Shown here one piece after another: positions 34,868 through 43,247 of a DNA stretch of 64,000 bases. The stretch's first letter is position 1. Every line of letters begins with the position of its first letter. Both the position numbers and the translations under genes were made by a program. Below the pieces are notes generated by a model, which worked only from the letters and a program-made list of their open reading frames with translations, had not been told where the DNA came from and made no database searches. Origin of the DNA: Nocardia speluncae NBRC 108251 (lineage in GTDB: Bacteria > Actinomycetota > Actinomycetes > Mycobacteriales > Mycobacteriaceae); contig NZ_BDBZ01000030.1 in the NCBI RefSeq assembly GCF_001613245.1, positions 94,299-158,298 on the forward strand, given 5' to 3'.

Positions 34868-35452
34868 ATGGCGAATCGGCGAACTGGCGATCACGTTACC
34901 GCAGGTCGAGACACTAAGAAGGCAATCCTGGACGCCGCCGTGCGGCTGTTCGTGAACAAGGGGTTCGAGCAGACCAGCCTGCGCGAAATAGCAGATGCGG
35001 TCGGAATCACAAAACCGTCGCTCTACTATCACTATTCGTCGAAACTCGAGCTCCTGGTCGCCGTCATCGACCCACTACTGGACGCATTACGCGCGTTGGC
35101 CGACGAGGTCGAGACGATGCCGGCGCCCGACACCGAAGGCCGCCGAACAGTGTTGCGCGGCTATATCCGGGTCATGATCCGCAACCGGGACGCCGGAGAA
35201 ATGATGGTTCGCAACGCGGTGCCCATCGTCAACGCGGTGGCCGATCAGTATCCGGTGATCGTCGACGCGCACAAGGTCGTACGCAACTGGCTGGCCGGTC
35301 CCGAACCCACACCGGTGCGGCTGCTGCGGGCCGCCGCGGCCATGGAGATCGTGACCGTTGCCCTGATTTCGAACGAGATAGCACCGGACGCGGGGGATGA
35401 TGTGGTGGAGTCGACGCTGCTGGACGCCGCGCTCGCGGCGCTGGCGGAGTGA
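34868..35452 (+). CDS. TetR family transcriptional regulator
   Basis: A 194-residue protein. The DNA-binding domain is KKAILDAAVRLFVNKGFEQ followed by TSLREIADAVGITKPSLYYH near residues 18-60. The C-terminal domain has a buried, mostly aliphatic character suited to hydrophobic ligands; the ligand is unknown. It is the first gene of a run with rrf2 and two ABC genes (15-bp gap, then overlaps) and is divergent from mmpL. It most likely controls both through 34766-34794. Confidence 0.92.
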   Translation: MANRRTGDHVTAGRDTKKAILDAAVRLFVNKGFEQTSLREIADAVGITKPSLYYHYSSKLELLVAVIDPLLDALRALADEVETMPAPDTEGRRTVLRGYIRVMIRNRDAGEMMVRNAVPIVNAVADQYPVIVDAHKVVRNWLAGPEPTPVRLLRAAAAMEIVTVALISNEIAPDAGDDVVESTLLDAALAALAE

Positions 35453-35467
35453 AAGGTCAGGTTGGTC

Positions 35468-36010
35468 GTGCACATCACCGCGAAGGTGGATCATGCCGTG
35501 CGCACACTGCTCGAGATCACGGCAGCCGATTCGGCCGCGGCCGTGAAGGCGGAGGCCATTGCGGCCGGCCAGCAGATCGCGCCCAAAGTGCTGGAGAGCG
35601 TCCTCGCCGAACTGCGCCGTGCGGGACTGGTGACGAGCCGGCGCGGGCCCGACGGTGGCTACCGGCTGGCCCGCCCGGCGCACGCCATCTCGATCGCCGA
35701 TGTGATCCGGGCGATCGAGGGCCCGCTCGCGTCGGTGCGCGGGCTGCGTCCCGAAGAGGTGCGGTATCCGGGAGCGGCCGAACCGTTGCAGCAGGTGTGG
35801 ATCGCGTTACGGGTGAATATCCGGGCCGTGCTGGAGAACGTGACGCTGGCCGATATCGCCGACGGTGCGCTACCGGATTTCGTGGCGGCCCTGACCGACG
35901 ACCCCGGAGCCTGGGCTCGCCGGGAACCCGGCGATCCGGCCCTGCCGGACCCGCCGGAAATTGCCGGGCGATCCGCAAATCCAGACGGTAGCGTTCGGTC
36001 ATCATGCTGA
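35468..36010 (+). CDS. Rrf2 family transcriptional regulator without Fe-S cysteines
   Basis: The ~180-residue protein opens MHITAKVDHAVRTLLEITA, and has the recognition region APKVLESVLAELRRAGLVTS with the wing RRGPDGGYRLARPA, as in the Rrf2/IscR/NsrR family. The three Cys that bind a cluster in IscR/NsrR are absent; the only Cys is the last residue. The effector is therefore probably not Fe-S. The GTG at 35468 is preferred over a TTG six bases earlier. It overlaps the first ABC gene by seven bases, so it belongs to the same transcript. Confidence 0.88.
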   Translation: MHITAKVDHAVRTLLEITAADSAAAVKAEAIAAGQQIAPKVLESVLAELRRAGLVTSRRGPDGGYRLARPAHAISIADVIRAIEGPLASVRGLRPEEVRYPGAAEPLQQVWIALRVNIRAVLENVTLADIADGALPDFVAALTDDPGAWARREPGDPALPDPPEIAGRSANPDGSVRSSC

Positions 36011-37737
36011 TCAGACTGCTCCGCGACTTCCTCGCCCCGTACCGGAAACAGCTGGCCGGGATCGTGGTGCTGCAGCTGATCTCGGTGATCGCCATGCTGT
36101 ACCTGCCCAGCCTGAACGCCGACCTGATCGACGAGGGCATCACCAAGGGCGATATCGGCTATATCTGGACCGCGGGCCTGCGGATGCTGGCCGTCTCGGG
36201 CGTCCAGATCGTCGCGTCCGCCTTCTCGGTGCTGCTCGCCGCGCAGGCCGCGATGGGCGCGGGTCGCGATCTGCGCGCCGCGCTGCTGCACCGGGTGAAC
36301 ACCTTCTCGGCCCGTGAGGTCGGAATGTTCGGTGCACCGTCGCTGATCACCCGCAACACCAACGATGTGCAGCAGGTGCAGTTGCTTGTCGTCATGGCCT
36401 CGACGGTGGCGGTGATGGCGCCGATCATGTGCGTCGGCGGCATCATCATGGCAGTGCGCGAAGATCGGGGCCTGTCCTGGCTGCTGTTGATCGCGGTACC
36501 GGCGCTGGCACTGAGCATGGGTTTCATCATCGCCCGGATGGTGCCCGCATTCCGCCTGATGCAGACCCGGCTCGACGAGGTCAACCGGGTGCTGCGCGAG
36601 CAGATCACCGGTATCCGGGTCGTGCGCGCGTTCGTCCGCGAACGGCTCGAGATCCGGCGTTTCGAGGTGGCCAATACCGAGCTCACCGATATTTCGGTGC
36701 GGGTCGGCCGGTTGATGGCGCTGATGTTCCCCACCGTCATGCTGATCAGCAATGTCACCTCGGTCGCCGTGATCTGGTTCGGCGGTAAAGCGATCGACGC
36801 CGGCGAGATGCAGATCGGATCGCTGACAGCGCTGCTGTCCTACATCATGCAGATCCTGATGGCGGTCATGATGGCCTCGTTCCTGGCCATGATGGCGCCG
36901 CGCGCCGCGGTCTCGGCGGACCGGATCTCCGAGGTACTGAGCACCGAATCGTCGGTGCGTTCCCCCGAACAACCGCGGCCGTTCCAGGGCGACCCCGCCC
37001 GCCTGCAGATACGTGACGCCGGGTTCAGTTATCCGGGTGCCGAACAGCCGGTACTGCGCAATATCGACTTCCGGGTGGAACCCGGGCAGACCACCGCCGT
37101 CGTCGGTTCGACCGGCGCGGGCAAATCCACCCTGCTGAACCTGATTCCGCGGCTCATGGACGCCACCGAGGGCACTGTCCTGCTCGGCGACACCGACGTC
37201 CGCGACCTCGACCTGAACGAGCTGCGGACCCGGATCGCGCTGGTACCGCAGAAGGGCTATCTGTTCTCCGGCACCGTGGCGAGCAATCTGCGCTACGGCG
37301 ATCCGGACGCAAGCGACGAAGAACTGTGGCGGTGCCTGGAGATCGCCCAGGCCGCCGATTTCGTCCGGGCCATGCCACAGGGCCTCGAAACACCGGTGGC
37401 GCAGGGCGGCACCACGGTCTCGGGCGGGCAGCGACAGCGGCTGGCCATCGCCCGCGCTCTGGTACGCACGCCGCGGGTGTATCTTTTCGACGATTCGTTC
37501 TCCGCGCTCGACGTCGCCACCGACGCGCGGCTGCGGGCGGCCCTGCAGCCGGAAACGGCGAACGCCGCAGTGATCATCGTGGCCCAGCGGATCGCCACCA
37601 TCCGCGACGCCGACCAGATCGTGGTTCTCGAGGACGGCGCCATGGTCGGTCTCGGTACGCATGATCAGCTGGTCCGCGACTGCGCCGAATACCGGGAGAT
37701 CGTGGAATCCCAGCTGAGTGTGGAGGAAGCGCGATGA
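36004..37737 (+). CDS. ABC exporter half-transporter, degenerate-site subunit
   Basis: A 577-residue type IV ABC exporter: six-helix membrane domain (residues 1 to ~310), then the nucleotide-binding domain. Walker A is VVGSTGAGKSTLL (K374), the signature TVSGGQRQRLAIARAL is intact, but Walker B is YLFDDSFSALD, where D497 replaces the catalytic Glu, and the switch His is Q528 (IIVAQRIATI). This is the catalytically weak subunit of a heterodimer, as in TM287/288 and BmrCD. Length and pairing fit M. tuberculosis Rv1273c. Its stop overlaps the partner gene (ATGA). Confidence 0.93.
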   Translation: MLIRLLRDFLAPYRKQLAGIVVLQLISVIAMLYLPSLNADLIDEGITKGDIGYIWTAGLRMLAVSGVQIVASAFSVLLAAQAAMGAGRDLRAALLHRVNTFSAREVGMFGAPSLITRNTNDVQQVQLLVVMASTVAVMAPIMCVGGIIMAVREDRGLSWLLLIAVPALALSMGFIIARMVPAFRLMQTRLDEVNRVLREQITGIRVVRAFVRERLEIRRFEVANTELTDISVRVGRLMALMFPTVMLISNVTSVAVIWFGGKAIDAGEMQIGSLTALLSYIMQILMAVMMASFLAMMAPRAAVSADRISEVLSTESSVRSPEQPRPFQGDPARLQIRDAGFSYPGAEQPVLRNIDFRVEPGQTTAVVGSTGAGKSTLLNLIPRLMDATEGTVLLGDTDVRDLDLNELRTRIALVPQKGYLFSGTVASNLRYGDPDASDEELWRCLEIAQAADFVRAMPQGLETPVAQGGTTVSGGQRQRLAIARALVRTPRVYLFDDSFSALDVATDARLRAALQPETANAAVIIVAQRIATIRDADQIVVLEDGAMVGLGTHDQLVRDCAEYREIVESQLSVEEAR

Positions 37738-39641
37738 GACCGGGTACGCCGGGCGCCCCCGATGCGAAACCGAAATCGTTCAAGCCCTCGATAAAGCGGC
37801 TGGTGGGCAGGCTCGCACCGGAGCGAACACTGGTGGCGATCATCGTCGCCCTCGGCGTCGTCTCGGTGGTGCTCAATATCGCGGGCCCCTACCTGCTGGG
37901 CAAGGCCACCAACCTGATCTTCGACGGGGTCGTCGGCCGGCAACTGCCCGCGGGAGCCAGCAAGGAAGAGGCCATCGCCGGTTTGCGCGCGCAGGGCCAG
38001 GACACCTTCGCCGATATGCTGTCGGGGATGGCGGTCGTACCGGGTGTCGGGATCGACTTCGGCGCCGTCGGCCGGGTGCTGACGCTGGTGCTGGTGCTGT
38101 ATCTGGGCGCCGCGCTGTTCGGCTGGTTGCAGGCTTATCTGCTCAACAACCTGATCAACCGCACCATCAAACGGTTGCGCGCCGATGTGGAGGACAAGCT
38201 TCACCGGCTGCCGCTGAGCTATTTCGATTCCGCACCCCGCGGCGATGTGCTCAGCCGCGTCACCAACGATGTGGACAATATCTCGCAGAGCTTGCAGCAG
38301 ACGATGAGCCAGCTGTTGATCTCGCTGCTCACCGTCTTCGGCATTCTCGGGATGATGTTCTGGATCTCGTGGCTGCTCGCGCTCATCGCCCTGCTGACGG
38401 TGCCCGCAGTGATCATCGTGACGGCGCAGATCGCCAAACGCTCCAAACCACATTTCGTGGACCAGTGGAGGTACACCGGACTGGTGAACGCCCAGGTGGA
38501 AGAGGCCTACACCGGGCACGAGGTGATCACCGTGTTCGGGCGCAGCAAGCAGGTCGGCGCCGAGTTCGACGAGCGCAACGAACATCTGTACCAGTCCAGC
38601 TTCAAGGCGCAGTTCATCTCCGGGCTGATCATGCCGTCGTCGATGTTCCTCGGGAACCTGAACTTTGTGCTGGTCGCGTTGATCGGTGGCCTGCGGGTCG
38701 CCTCCGGCCAGCTGTCGCTGGGTGAAGTGCAGGCGTTCATCCAGTACTCGCGCCAGTTCAGCCAGCCGCTCACCCAAATCGGTGCCATGGCGAATCTGCT
38801 GCAGTCGGGTGTGGCCTCGGCCGAGCGGATCTTCGAAATCCTGGACGCCGGGGAACAGAGCCCGGACCCGGTGCCCGAAGCCGCCGTGCAACCCGAGCGC
38901 GGGCGTGTGGAATTCGCCGATGTCTGCTTCCGATACGAACCGCAAACCCCGGTGATCGAGGACCTGTCGCTGGTGGCCGAACCGGGACATGTGGTGGCGA
39001 TCGTCGGCCCCACGGGTGCCGGGAAGACCACGCTGGTCAATCTGCTGTTGCGGTTCTACGAACTGGATTCCGGCACGATCAGCATCGACGGGGTGGATAT
39101 CACCGATATCGGCCGCGACACGCTGCGCTCCCGGATCGGCATGGTGTTGCAGGACACCTGGCTGTTCAAGGGCACGATCAGGGAGAACATCGCCTACGGG
39201 GATCCGGATGCGAGCGACGCCGATATCTTCGACGCCGCCCGCGCCGCCTACGTGGACCGCTTCGTGCACTCGCTGCCCGCCGGGTACGACACCGTGATCG
39301 ACGAAGAAGGCACCGGTGTCAGCGCGGGCGAGAAACAGCTGATCACCATCGCGCGCGCGTTCCTCGCCAAACCCACCATCCTGGTACTGGACGAGGCCAC
39401 CAGTTCCGTGGATACCCGCACCGAACTGCTGGTGCAGCAGGCCACCGCGGAACTGCGCCGCGATCGCACCAGTTTCGTCATCGCCCACCGGCTCTCCACC
39501 ATCCGCGACGCCGACCTGATCGTGGTGATGGAGGACGGCCATATCGTCGAACAGGGCACCCACGAGGAGCTGCTGGCGCGGCAGGCGGCCTACTACCGCC
39601 TCTACAGTGCGCAGTTCGCGGCGGCCGCGGTCGATGCGTGA
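37734..39641 (+). CDS. ABC exporter half-transporter, catalytic subunit
   Basis: A 635-residue partner with an N-terminal membrane domain and a C-terminal ATPase. A ~50-residue insertion (GVVGRQLPAGASKEEAIAGL and following) separates the first two helices. Walker A is VGPTGAGKTTLVN; Walker B is LVLDEATSSVD with E554, and H585 is in FVIAHRLSTIRD. The signature is altered to VSAGEKQLITIARA (529-535), the half-site that faces the degenerate Walker motifs of the first subunit. The two genes together give one active and one degenerate ATP site. Length fits Rv1272c; the cargo may be lipid or drug. Confidence 0.93.
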   Translation: MRPGTPGAPDAKPKSFKPSIKRLVGRLAPERTLVAIIVALGVVSVVLNIAGPYLLGKATNLIFDGVVGRQLPAGASKEEAIAGLRAQGQDTFADMLSGMAVVPGVGIDFGAVGRVLTLVLVLYLGAALFGWLQAYLLNNLINRTIKRLRADVEDKLHRLPLSYFDSAPRGDVLSRVTNDVDNISQSLQQTMSQLLISLLTVFGILGMMFWISWLLALIALLTVPAVIIVTAQIAKRSKPHFVDQWRYTGLVNAQVEEAYTGHEVITVFGRSKQVGAEFDERNEHLYQSSFKAQFISGLIMPSSMFLGNLNFVLVALIGGLRVASGQLSLGEVQAFIQYSRQFSQPLTQIGAMANLLQSGVASAERIFEILDAGEQSPDPVPEAAVQPERGRVEFADVCFRYEPQTPVIEDLSLVAEPGHVVAIVGPTGAGKTTLVNLLLRFYELDSGTISIDGVDITDIGRDTLRSRIGMVLQDTWLFKGTIRENIAYGDPDASDADIFDAARAAYVDRFVHSLPAGYDTVIDEEGTGVSAGEKQLITIARAFLAKPTILVLDEATSSVDTRTELLVQQATAELRRDRTSFVIAHRLSTIRDADLIVVMEDGHIVEQGTHEELLARQAAYYRLYSAQFAAAAVDA

Positions 39642-39652
39642 GCAGGTACGAG

Positions 39653-39733
39653 TGAGCGAGTGACGCCGGAGTGGTCGCGGTGGCGAAGCATCGCCACGGT
39701 GGCAACGGAGTCACCACGTAGGCCCCTCGCTCA
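39653..39733 (+). repeat. Dispersed palindromic repeat, long variant (copy 5)
   Basis: The element begins TGAGCGAGTGACGCCGGAG and ends GGCCCCTCGCTCAT, with the inverted termini GAGCGAG/CTCGCTC of the other copies and a longer interior containing GGTGGCGA..TCGCCACGG as an inner stem. It lies between the ABC operon and tgt. Confidence 0.6.
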
Positions 39734-39766
39734 TACCCGGGGAATACTGCCTGCGAGGATAGCGGC

Positions 39767-41011
39767 GTGTCCGACAGCGCCGGTTTCTCGTTCAGTATCG
39801 GTACCCGCCTCGATGGCCGGCACGGCCGGACGGGAGTTGTCCAGACCCCGCACGGTGCCGTGGCCACGCCTGCCTTCGTCCCGGTGGGGACCAAAGCGAC
39901 AGTGAAGGCGGTCCTGCCCGAGGCGATGGGCGACCTCGGCGCGCAGGCCCTGCTCGCCAACGCCTACCACCTGTATCTGCAACCCGGACCCGATATCGTC
40001 GACGAGGCCGGTGGGCTGGCGGCGTTCATGAACTGGCCCGGCCCCACCTTCACCGATAGCGGCGGCTTCCAGGTCATGTCGCTGGGGGTCGGGTTCAAGA
40101 AGGTGCTGGCGATGGAAACCGTCGACGTACAAGACGACGATGTGATCGCCAAAGGCAAGGAACGGCTGGCCACCGTGGACGACGAGGGAGTCACCTTCCG
40201 GTCGCATCTGAACGGGTCGAAGCACCGGTTCACGCCCGAGGTGTCCATGGGGATCCAGCATCAACTGGGCGCAGACATCATGTTCGCCTTCGACGAACTC
40301 ACCACCCTGATGAACACCCGTGGCTACCAGGAGAAATCGGTACAGCGCACCCATCAGTGGGCGCAGCGCTGCATCGATGAGCACGAACGGCTCACCGCCG
40401 CCCGCACCCACCGGCCCTATCAGGCGCTGTTCGCGGTGGTGCAGGGCGCGCAGTACGAGGACCTGCGGCGGAAGGCTTCCCACGACCTCGCCGAGATCCG
40501 TGGCGCCGCGGGTACAGAATTCGATGGCTACGGTATCGGCGGCGCACTCGAGAAGCACAACCTAGGCACCATCGTCGGCTGGTGCTGTGACGAGCTGCCG
40601 GAGGACAAACCGCGTCATATGCTGGGGATCAGCGAACCGGAGGATATGTTCGCGGCGATCGAGGCGGGGGCGGACACCTTCGATTGTGTGAACCCGTCCC
40701 GGGTGGGGCGCAACGGCGGAATCTACGTGGACGCCGGCCGGTTCAATATCGATACCCTGCGGTTCAAAAGGGATTTCACCCCGATCGACGAAACCTGCGA
40801 CTGCTACACCTGTGGGCACTACACCCGCGCCTATATCCACCACCTGTTCAAAGCCAAGGAGATGCTGGCCTCGACGTTGTGCACGATTCACAACGAGCGG
40901 TTCACCATCCGGCTGGTCGACCGGATCCGGGCCAGTATCGACGGTGGTTATTTCGACGAGTTCCGGGCGGAGGCGATGGGGCGCTGGCGGGGGCGGATCA
41001 CGGCGCCCTGA
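39767..41011 (+). CDS. tgt: tRNA-guanine transglycosylase
   Basis: Tgt exchanges G34 for a 7-deazaguanine base in GUN-anticodon tRNAs. The 414-residue protein has D97 (FTDSGGFQVMS), nucleophile D306 (TFDCVNPSRVGRNG) and the zinc site CDCYTCGHYTRAYIHHL. At the segment that in E. coli reads GGLAVGE and contacts the base, it reads GGALEKHN (258-265), so the pocket differs from standard preQ1 enzymes. The gene starts with GTG. A queuosine-precursor transporter and gluQRS follow within 3 kb, which points to salvage of queuine or another precursor. De novo genes (queC, queD, queE, queF, queA) are not seen here. Confidence 0.92.
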   Translation: MSDSAGFSFSIGTRLDGRHGRTGVVQTPHGAVATPAFVPVGTKATVKAVLPEAMGDLGAQALLANAYHLYLQPGPDIVDEAGGLAAFMNWPGPTFTDSGGFQVMSLGVGFKKVLAMETVDVQDDDVIAKGKERLATVDDEGVTFRSHLNGSKHRFTPEVSMGIQHQLGADIMFAFDELTTLMNTRGYQEKSVQRTHQWAQRCIDEHERLTAARTHRPYQALFAVVQGAQYEDLRRKASHDLAEIRGAAGTEFDGYGIGGALEKHNLGTIVGWCCDELPEDKPRHMLGISEPEDMFAAIEAGADTFDCVNPSRVGRNGGIYVDAGRFNIDTLRFKRDFTPIDETCDCYTCGHYTRAYIHHLFKAKEMLASTLCTIHNERFTIRLVDRIRASIDGGYFDEFRAEAMGRWRGRITAP

Positions 41012-41086
41012 TCTGTGATTCCGGCGCCGCTCCGCGTCTCGAGGGCGGGGCCCTGTCAACCCCTGGTCTTCCCTCCTTCGCTCCGT

Positions 41087-41128
41087 CGGTCCAGACCAGG
41101 GGCGGGGCCCCGCCCCTGGTCTGGACCG
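41087..41128. terminator. Perfect 42-bp palindrome between convergent tgt and transporter
   Basis: The sequence is its own reverse complement over 42 bases (centre GGGGCCCC, arms CGGTCCAGACCAGGGGC). It would terminate both tgt and the minus-strand transporter, whose stop lies 7 bases beyond. A partial duplicate of one arm occurs at 41044-41068. Confidence 0.75.
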
Positions 41129-41134
41129 TCCGGG

Positions 41135-41908
41135 TCAGGAACGCAGCGGGGGGGTTTCGCGGGGGGCGTAGGTGGGTTCGTGCTTTTTGAGCAGGCCGAT
41201 GACCTGGTAGGTCACCGGGAGCATCAATACCTCGACCAAGGTTTTCCACAGGAAACCGATGATCACGTAGTTGACGAACTGACTCCAGCTGTCGATACCG
41301 ATCGCGGTGGCCGCTATGGAGCAGAAGATCAGGGTGTCGGCGAGTTCACCCACCACCGTCGAGCCGATGAGGCGTGCCCACAGATATTTCTCGCGGGTAC
41401 GTTCCTTGATCAGCACCAGGGTCGCGGAGTTGAGCAGCTGGCCTACGACATAGCCCGCGAGCCCGGCCGCCACCAGTTGCGGGGTGGTGCCGATAACGCT
41501 GCGGAACGCCTCCTGGTTTTCGTAGAACACCGCCGCCGGCAAATGGATCGCGACGGCGAAACACACCACCATGACGAGCAGGGCGGTGAAACCGTAGAAC
41601 ACGGCGTGCCGGGTGGCCCGGAAACCGTAGACCTCGCTCAGCACATCACCGAGAACGTAGGCCAGGGGGAACAGGAAGAAGGCGGCGTCGGTGGTGATGG
41701 GCAGGACCTCCAGGGGGCCCAGGTTCACCGAGCTACCGGAGAAGAACTGCACGCCCTTGGTCGCACAGATGTTGGAGACGAGCAGTGTGGCGGTGAACAA
41801 TACGACGATCGGCGTGTAGTACCCCCGCGCCACCTGGGCGAATGCCACGTGAACGGGCGCGGGGTGTCCAGACTTGCCGGGTAACGGGGGTTTGTTGGAG
41901 TCTTCCAC
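41135..41908 (-). CDS. Queuosine precursor transporter (YhhQ/VUT family)
   Basis: A ~257-residue membrane protein of the VUT/DUF165 family with about six helices (YTPIVVLFTATLLVSNICAT, FFLFPLAYVLGDVLSEVYGF, GFTALLVMVVCFAVAIHL, AAGLAGYVVGQLLNSATLVL, STVVGELADTLIFCSIAA, NYVIIGFLWKTLVEVLML). The polar residues of the DVLSEVYG and GELADT segments are family hallmarks. E. coli YhhQ imports preQ0/preQ1, and some relatives import queuine. The GTG at 41908 is preferred to an upstream TTG. Convergence with tgt supports the queuosine link. Confidence 0.92.
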   Translation of the reverse strand: MEDSNKPPLPGKSGHPAPVHVAFAQVARGYYTPIVVLFTATLLVSNICATKGVQFFSGSSVNLGPLEVLPITTDAAFFLFPLAYVLGDVLSEVYGFRATRHAVFYGFTALLVMVVCFAVAIHLPAAVFYENQEAFRSVIGTTPQLVAAGLAGYVVGQLLNSATLVLIKERTREKYLWARLIGSTVVGELADTLIFCSIAATAIGIDSWSQFVNYVIIGFLWKTLVEVLMLPVTYQVIGLLKKHEPTYAPRETPPLRS

Positions 41909-41945
41909 CCGGCTATCCAATCAAACTCTCGAATAGGGTGTAGGG

Positions 41946-42497
41946 ATGACGAACCCCGGCAACTCCGACGAATGGTGGAAGCAATACGGGGGGTCGGGCG
42001 TATCGTCGGATCCCGCGAACGCACAGCCGTCCGCGGGCGAACCGTCCAGTTACCCGTCGTACCCGTCGTCTCCGGCGCCTGCTCCCACGCCGCCGCCCGT
42101 GCCCCCGACGTACGGGGTGCCGCCCACGCCGGCCCCACAGGCCAACCCCTACCCGGCGATGCCCGGGTACCCGGCGAATCCCTCGTATCCGGCGAATCCG
42201 TCCTATCCCGGCCCGCCCCCGGGGCCGGGATATCCCATGGGCTATCAGCCCTATGGCTATCCGGCGGCCGGCGGCGGCACCAACGGGTTGGCGATCGCCT
42301 CGCTGATCGCTTCGCTGGTGGGTATCGGCTGTGGTATCGGGGCCATCGCCGGAATCATCATGGGCGTGATCGCGCTCGGCCAGATCCGGGACAACGGTCA
42401 GCAGGGTCGCGGGATGGCGCTGGCCGGAATCTGGGTCGGTGTCGGCTGGATCGTGCTCTGGGTGCTGTATATGGTGCTGATCTTCGCCGCGTCCTAG
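41946..42497 (+). CDS. DUF4190 domain membrane protein
   Basis: A 183-residue protein. Residues 1-95 are Pro/Tyr/Ser-rich low complexity (PGYPANPSYPANPSYPGP). A DUF4190-type domain with two helices follows: NGLAIASLIASLVGIGCGIG and IMGVIALGQI, then GMALAGIWVGVGWIVLWVLY. Such proteins are common in actinobacteria and have no known activity. It starts with ATG, divergent from the transporter gene, and is convergent with the RDD gene. Confidence 0.85.
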   Translation: MTNPGNSDEWWKQYGGSGVSSDPANAQPSAGEPSSYPSYPSSPAPAPTPPPVPPTYGVPPTPAPQANPYPAMPGYPANPSYPANPSYPGPPPGPGYPMGYQPYGYPAAGGGTNGLAIASLIASLVGIGCGIGAIAGIIMGVIALGQIRDNGQQGRGMALAGIWVGVGWIVLWVLYMVLIFAAS

Positions 42498-42509
42498 CGG
42501 ATCCGCCGA

Positions 42510-43199
42510 TCAGGCCTCCAGAACCTGGGTTCCGCCGGCGAGCTTGTCGTGCCAGCCCTGTTTGTTGGGGTCCTTGTCCACGGTGGCGGCCATATAGATC
42601 ATCAGCGCGAGCCCGGCCAACCAGCCCAGGCACGGGATGATCGATACGGCCAGGTAGACATTGCGTTTCAGGGAGACCAGCGGCGGTACGGTGGGTGCGC
42701 CGTTGGGGGCCACGACCTTGAGTCCGATGATTCTTTTGCCCAGTGTCGCGCCGGTCCGGCTCTCCATCAGTACGAAGTACAGCAGGATGGCGGCGAAGAC
42801 GATCGCATAGCTGACCGACATACCGGACAGACCACTCATATTCGGCATGATGACGAAATTCAGCAGGATCGCCAGCGGGAGGCCGACGATGAGATTGTCG
42901 ATCACCCGGGCGGTGAATCGAGGCCACACCTTGCCCGGCACCCCGAACGCGGGATCGAACTGACCGTATCGATGGCCGCCGTACTGCGGCTGCGGGTGCA
43001 CGGTCTGCTGATACGGGGGCCGCTCTTGCTGCGGCGGTGGTGGTGGGGGCTGGTGCCCGTACGGCTGCGGAGGCGGCGGCTGCTGTCCGGGCGGGCCCGG
43101 CGGCGGCGCATACGGGCCGGGAGCGCCGTACTGCGGCGACTGCCCGTACGGCTGCCCGGCCTGGGGGTGGTTGCTGGGGTCGTACCCGCCACTGGTCAT
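42510..43199 (-). CDS. RDD family membrane protein
   Basis: A 229-residue protein. The first ~90 residues are Pro/Gln/Gly/Tyr-rich. The RDD domain shows WPRFTARVIDNLIVGLPLAI (Arg and Asp of the RDD name), VFAAILLYFVLMESRTGATLGK and AVSIIPCLGWLAGLALMIYM, about three to four helices. Function is unknown; some RDD proteins act in Na+/H+ exchange. The ATG at 43199 is chosen over one at 43214. Another Pro-rich membrane protein, DUF4190, lies tail to tail. Confidence 0.87.
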   Translation of the reverse strand: MTSGGYDPSNHPQAGQPYGQSPQYGAPGPYAPPPGPPGQQPPPPQPYGHQPPPPPPQQERPPYQQTVHPQPQYGGHRYGQFDPAFGVPGKVWPRFTARVIDNLIVGLPLAILLNFVIMPNMSGLSGMSVSYAIVFAAILLYFVLMESRTGATLGKRIIGLKVVAPNGAPTVPPLVSLKRNVYLAVSIIPCLGWLAGLALMIYMAATVDKDPNKQGWHDKLAGGTQVLEA

Positions 43200-43247
43200 T
43201 TCGCCTGCCTGCACTCGAAAATCGTAAAGACCCGGTCGCAGGCCAGA

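Noticed and set aside
35659..37662. 667-codon minus-strand frame over rrf2 and the first ABC gene
   Set aside because: It spans two well-supported genes and has no domain; a GC-bias artefact.
37665..39563. 632-codon minus-strand frame over the second ABC gene
   Set aside because: It is the same kind of antisense shadow; the plus-strand frame has complete ABC motifs.
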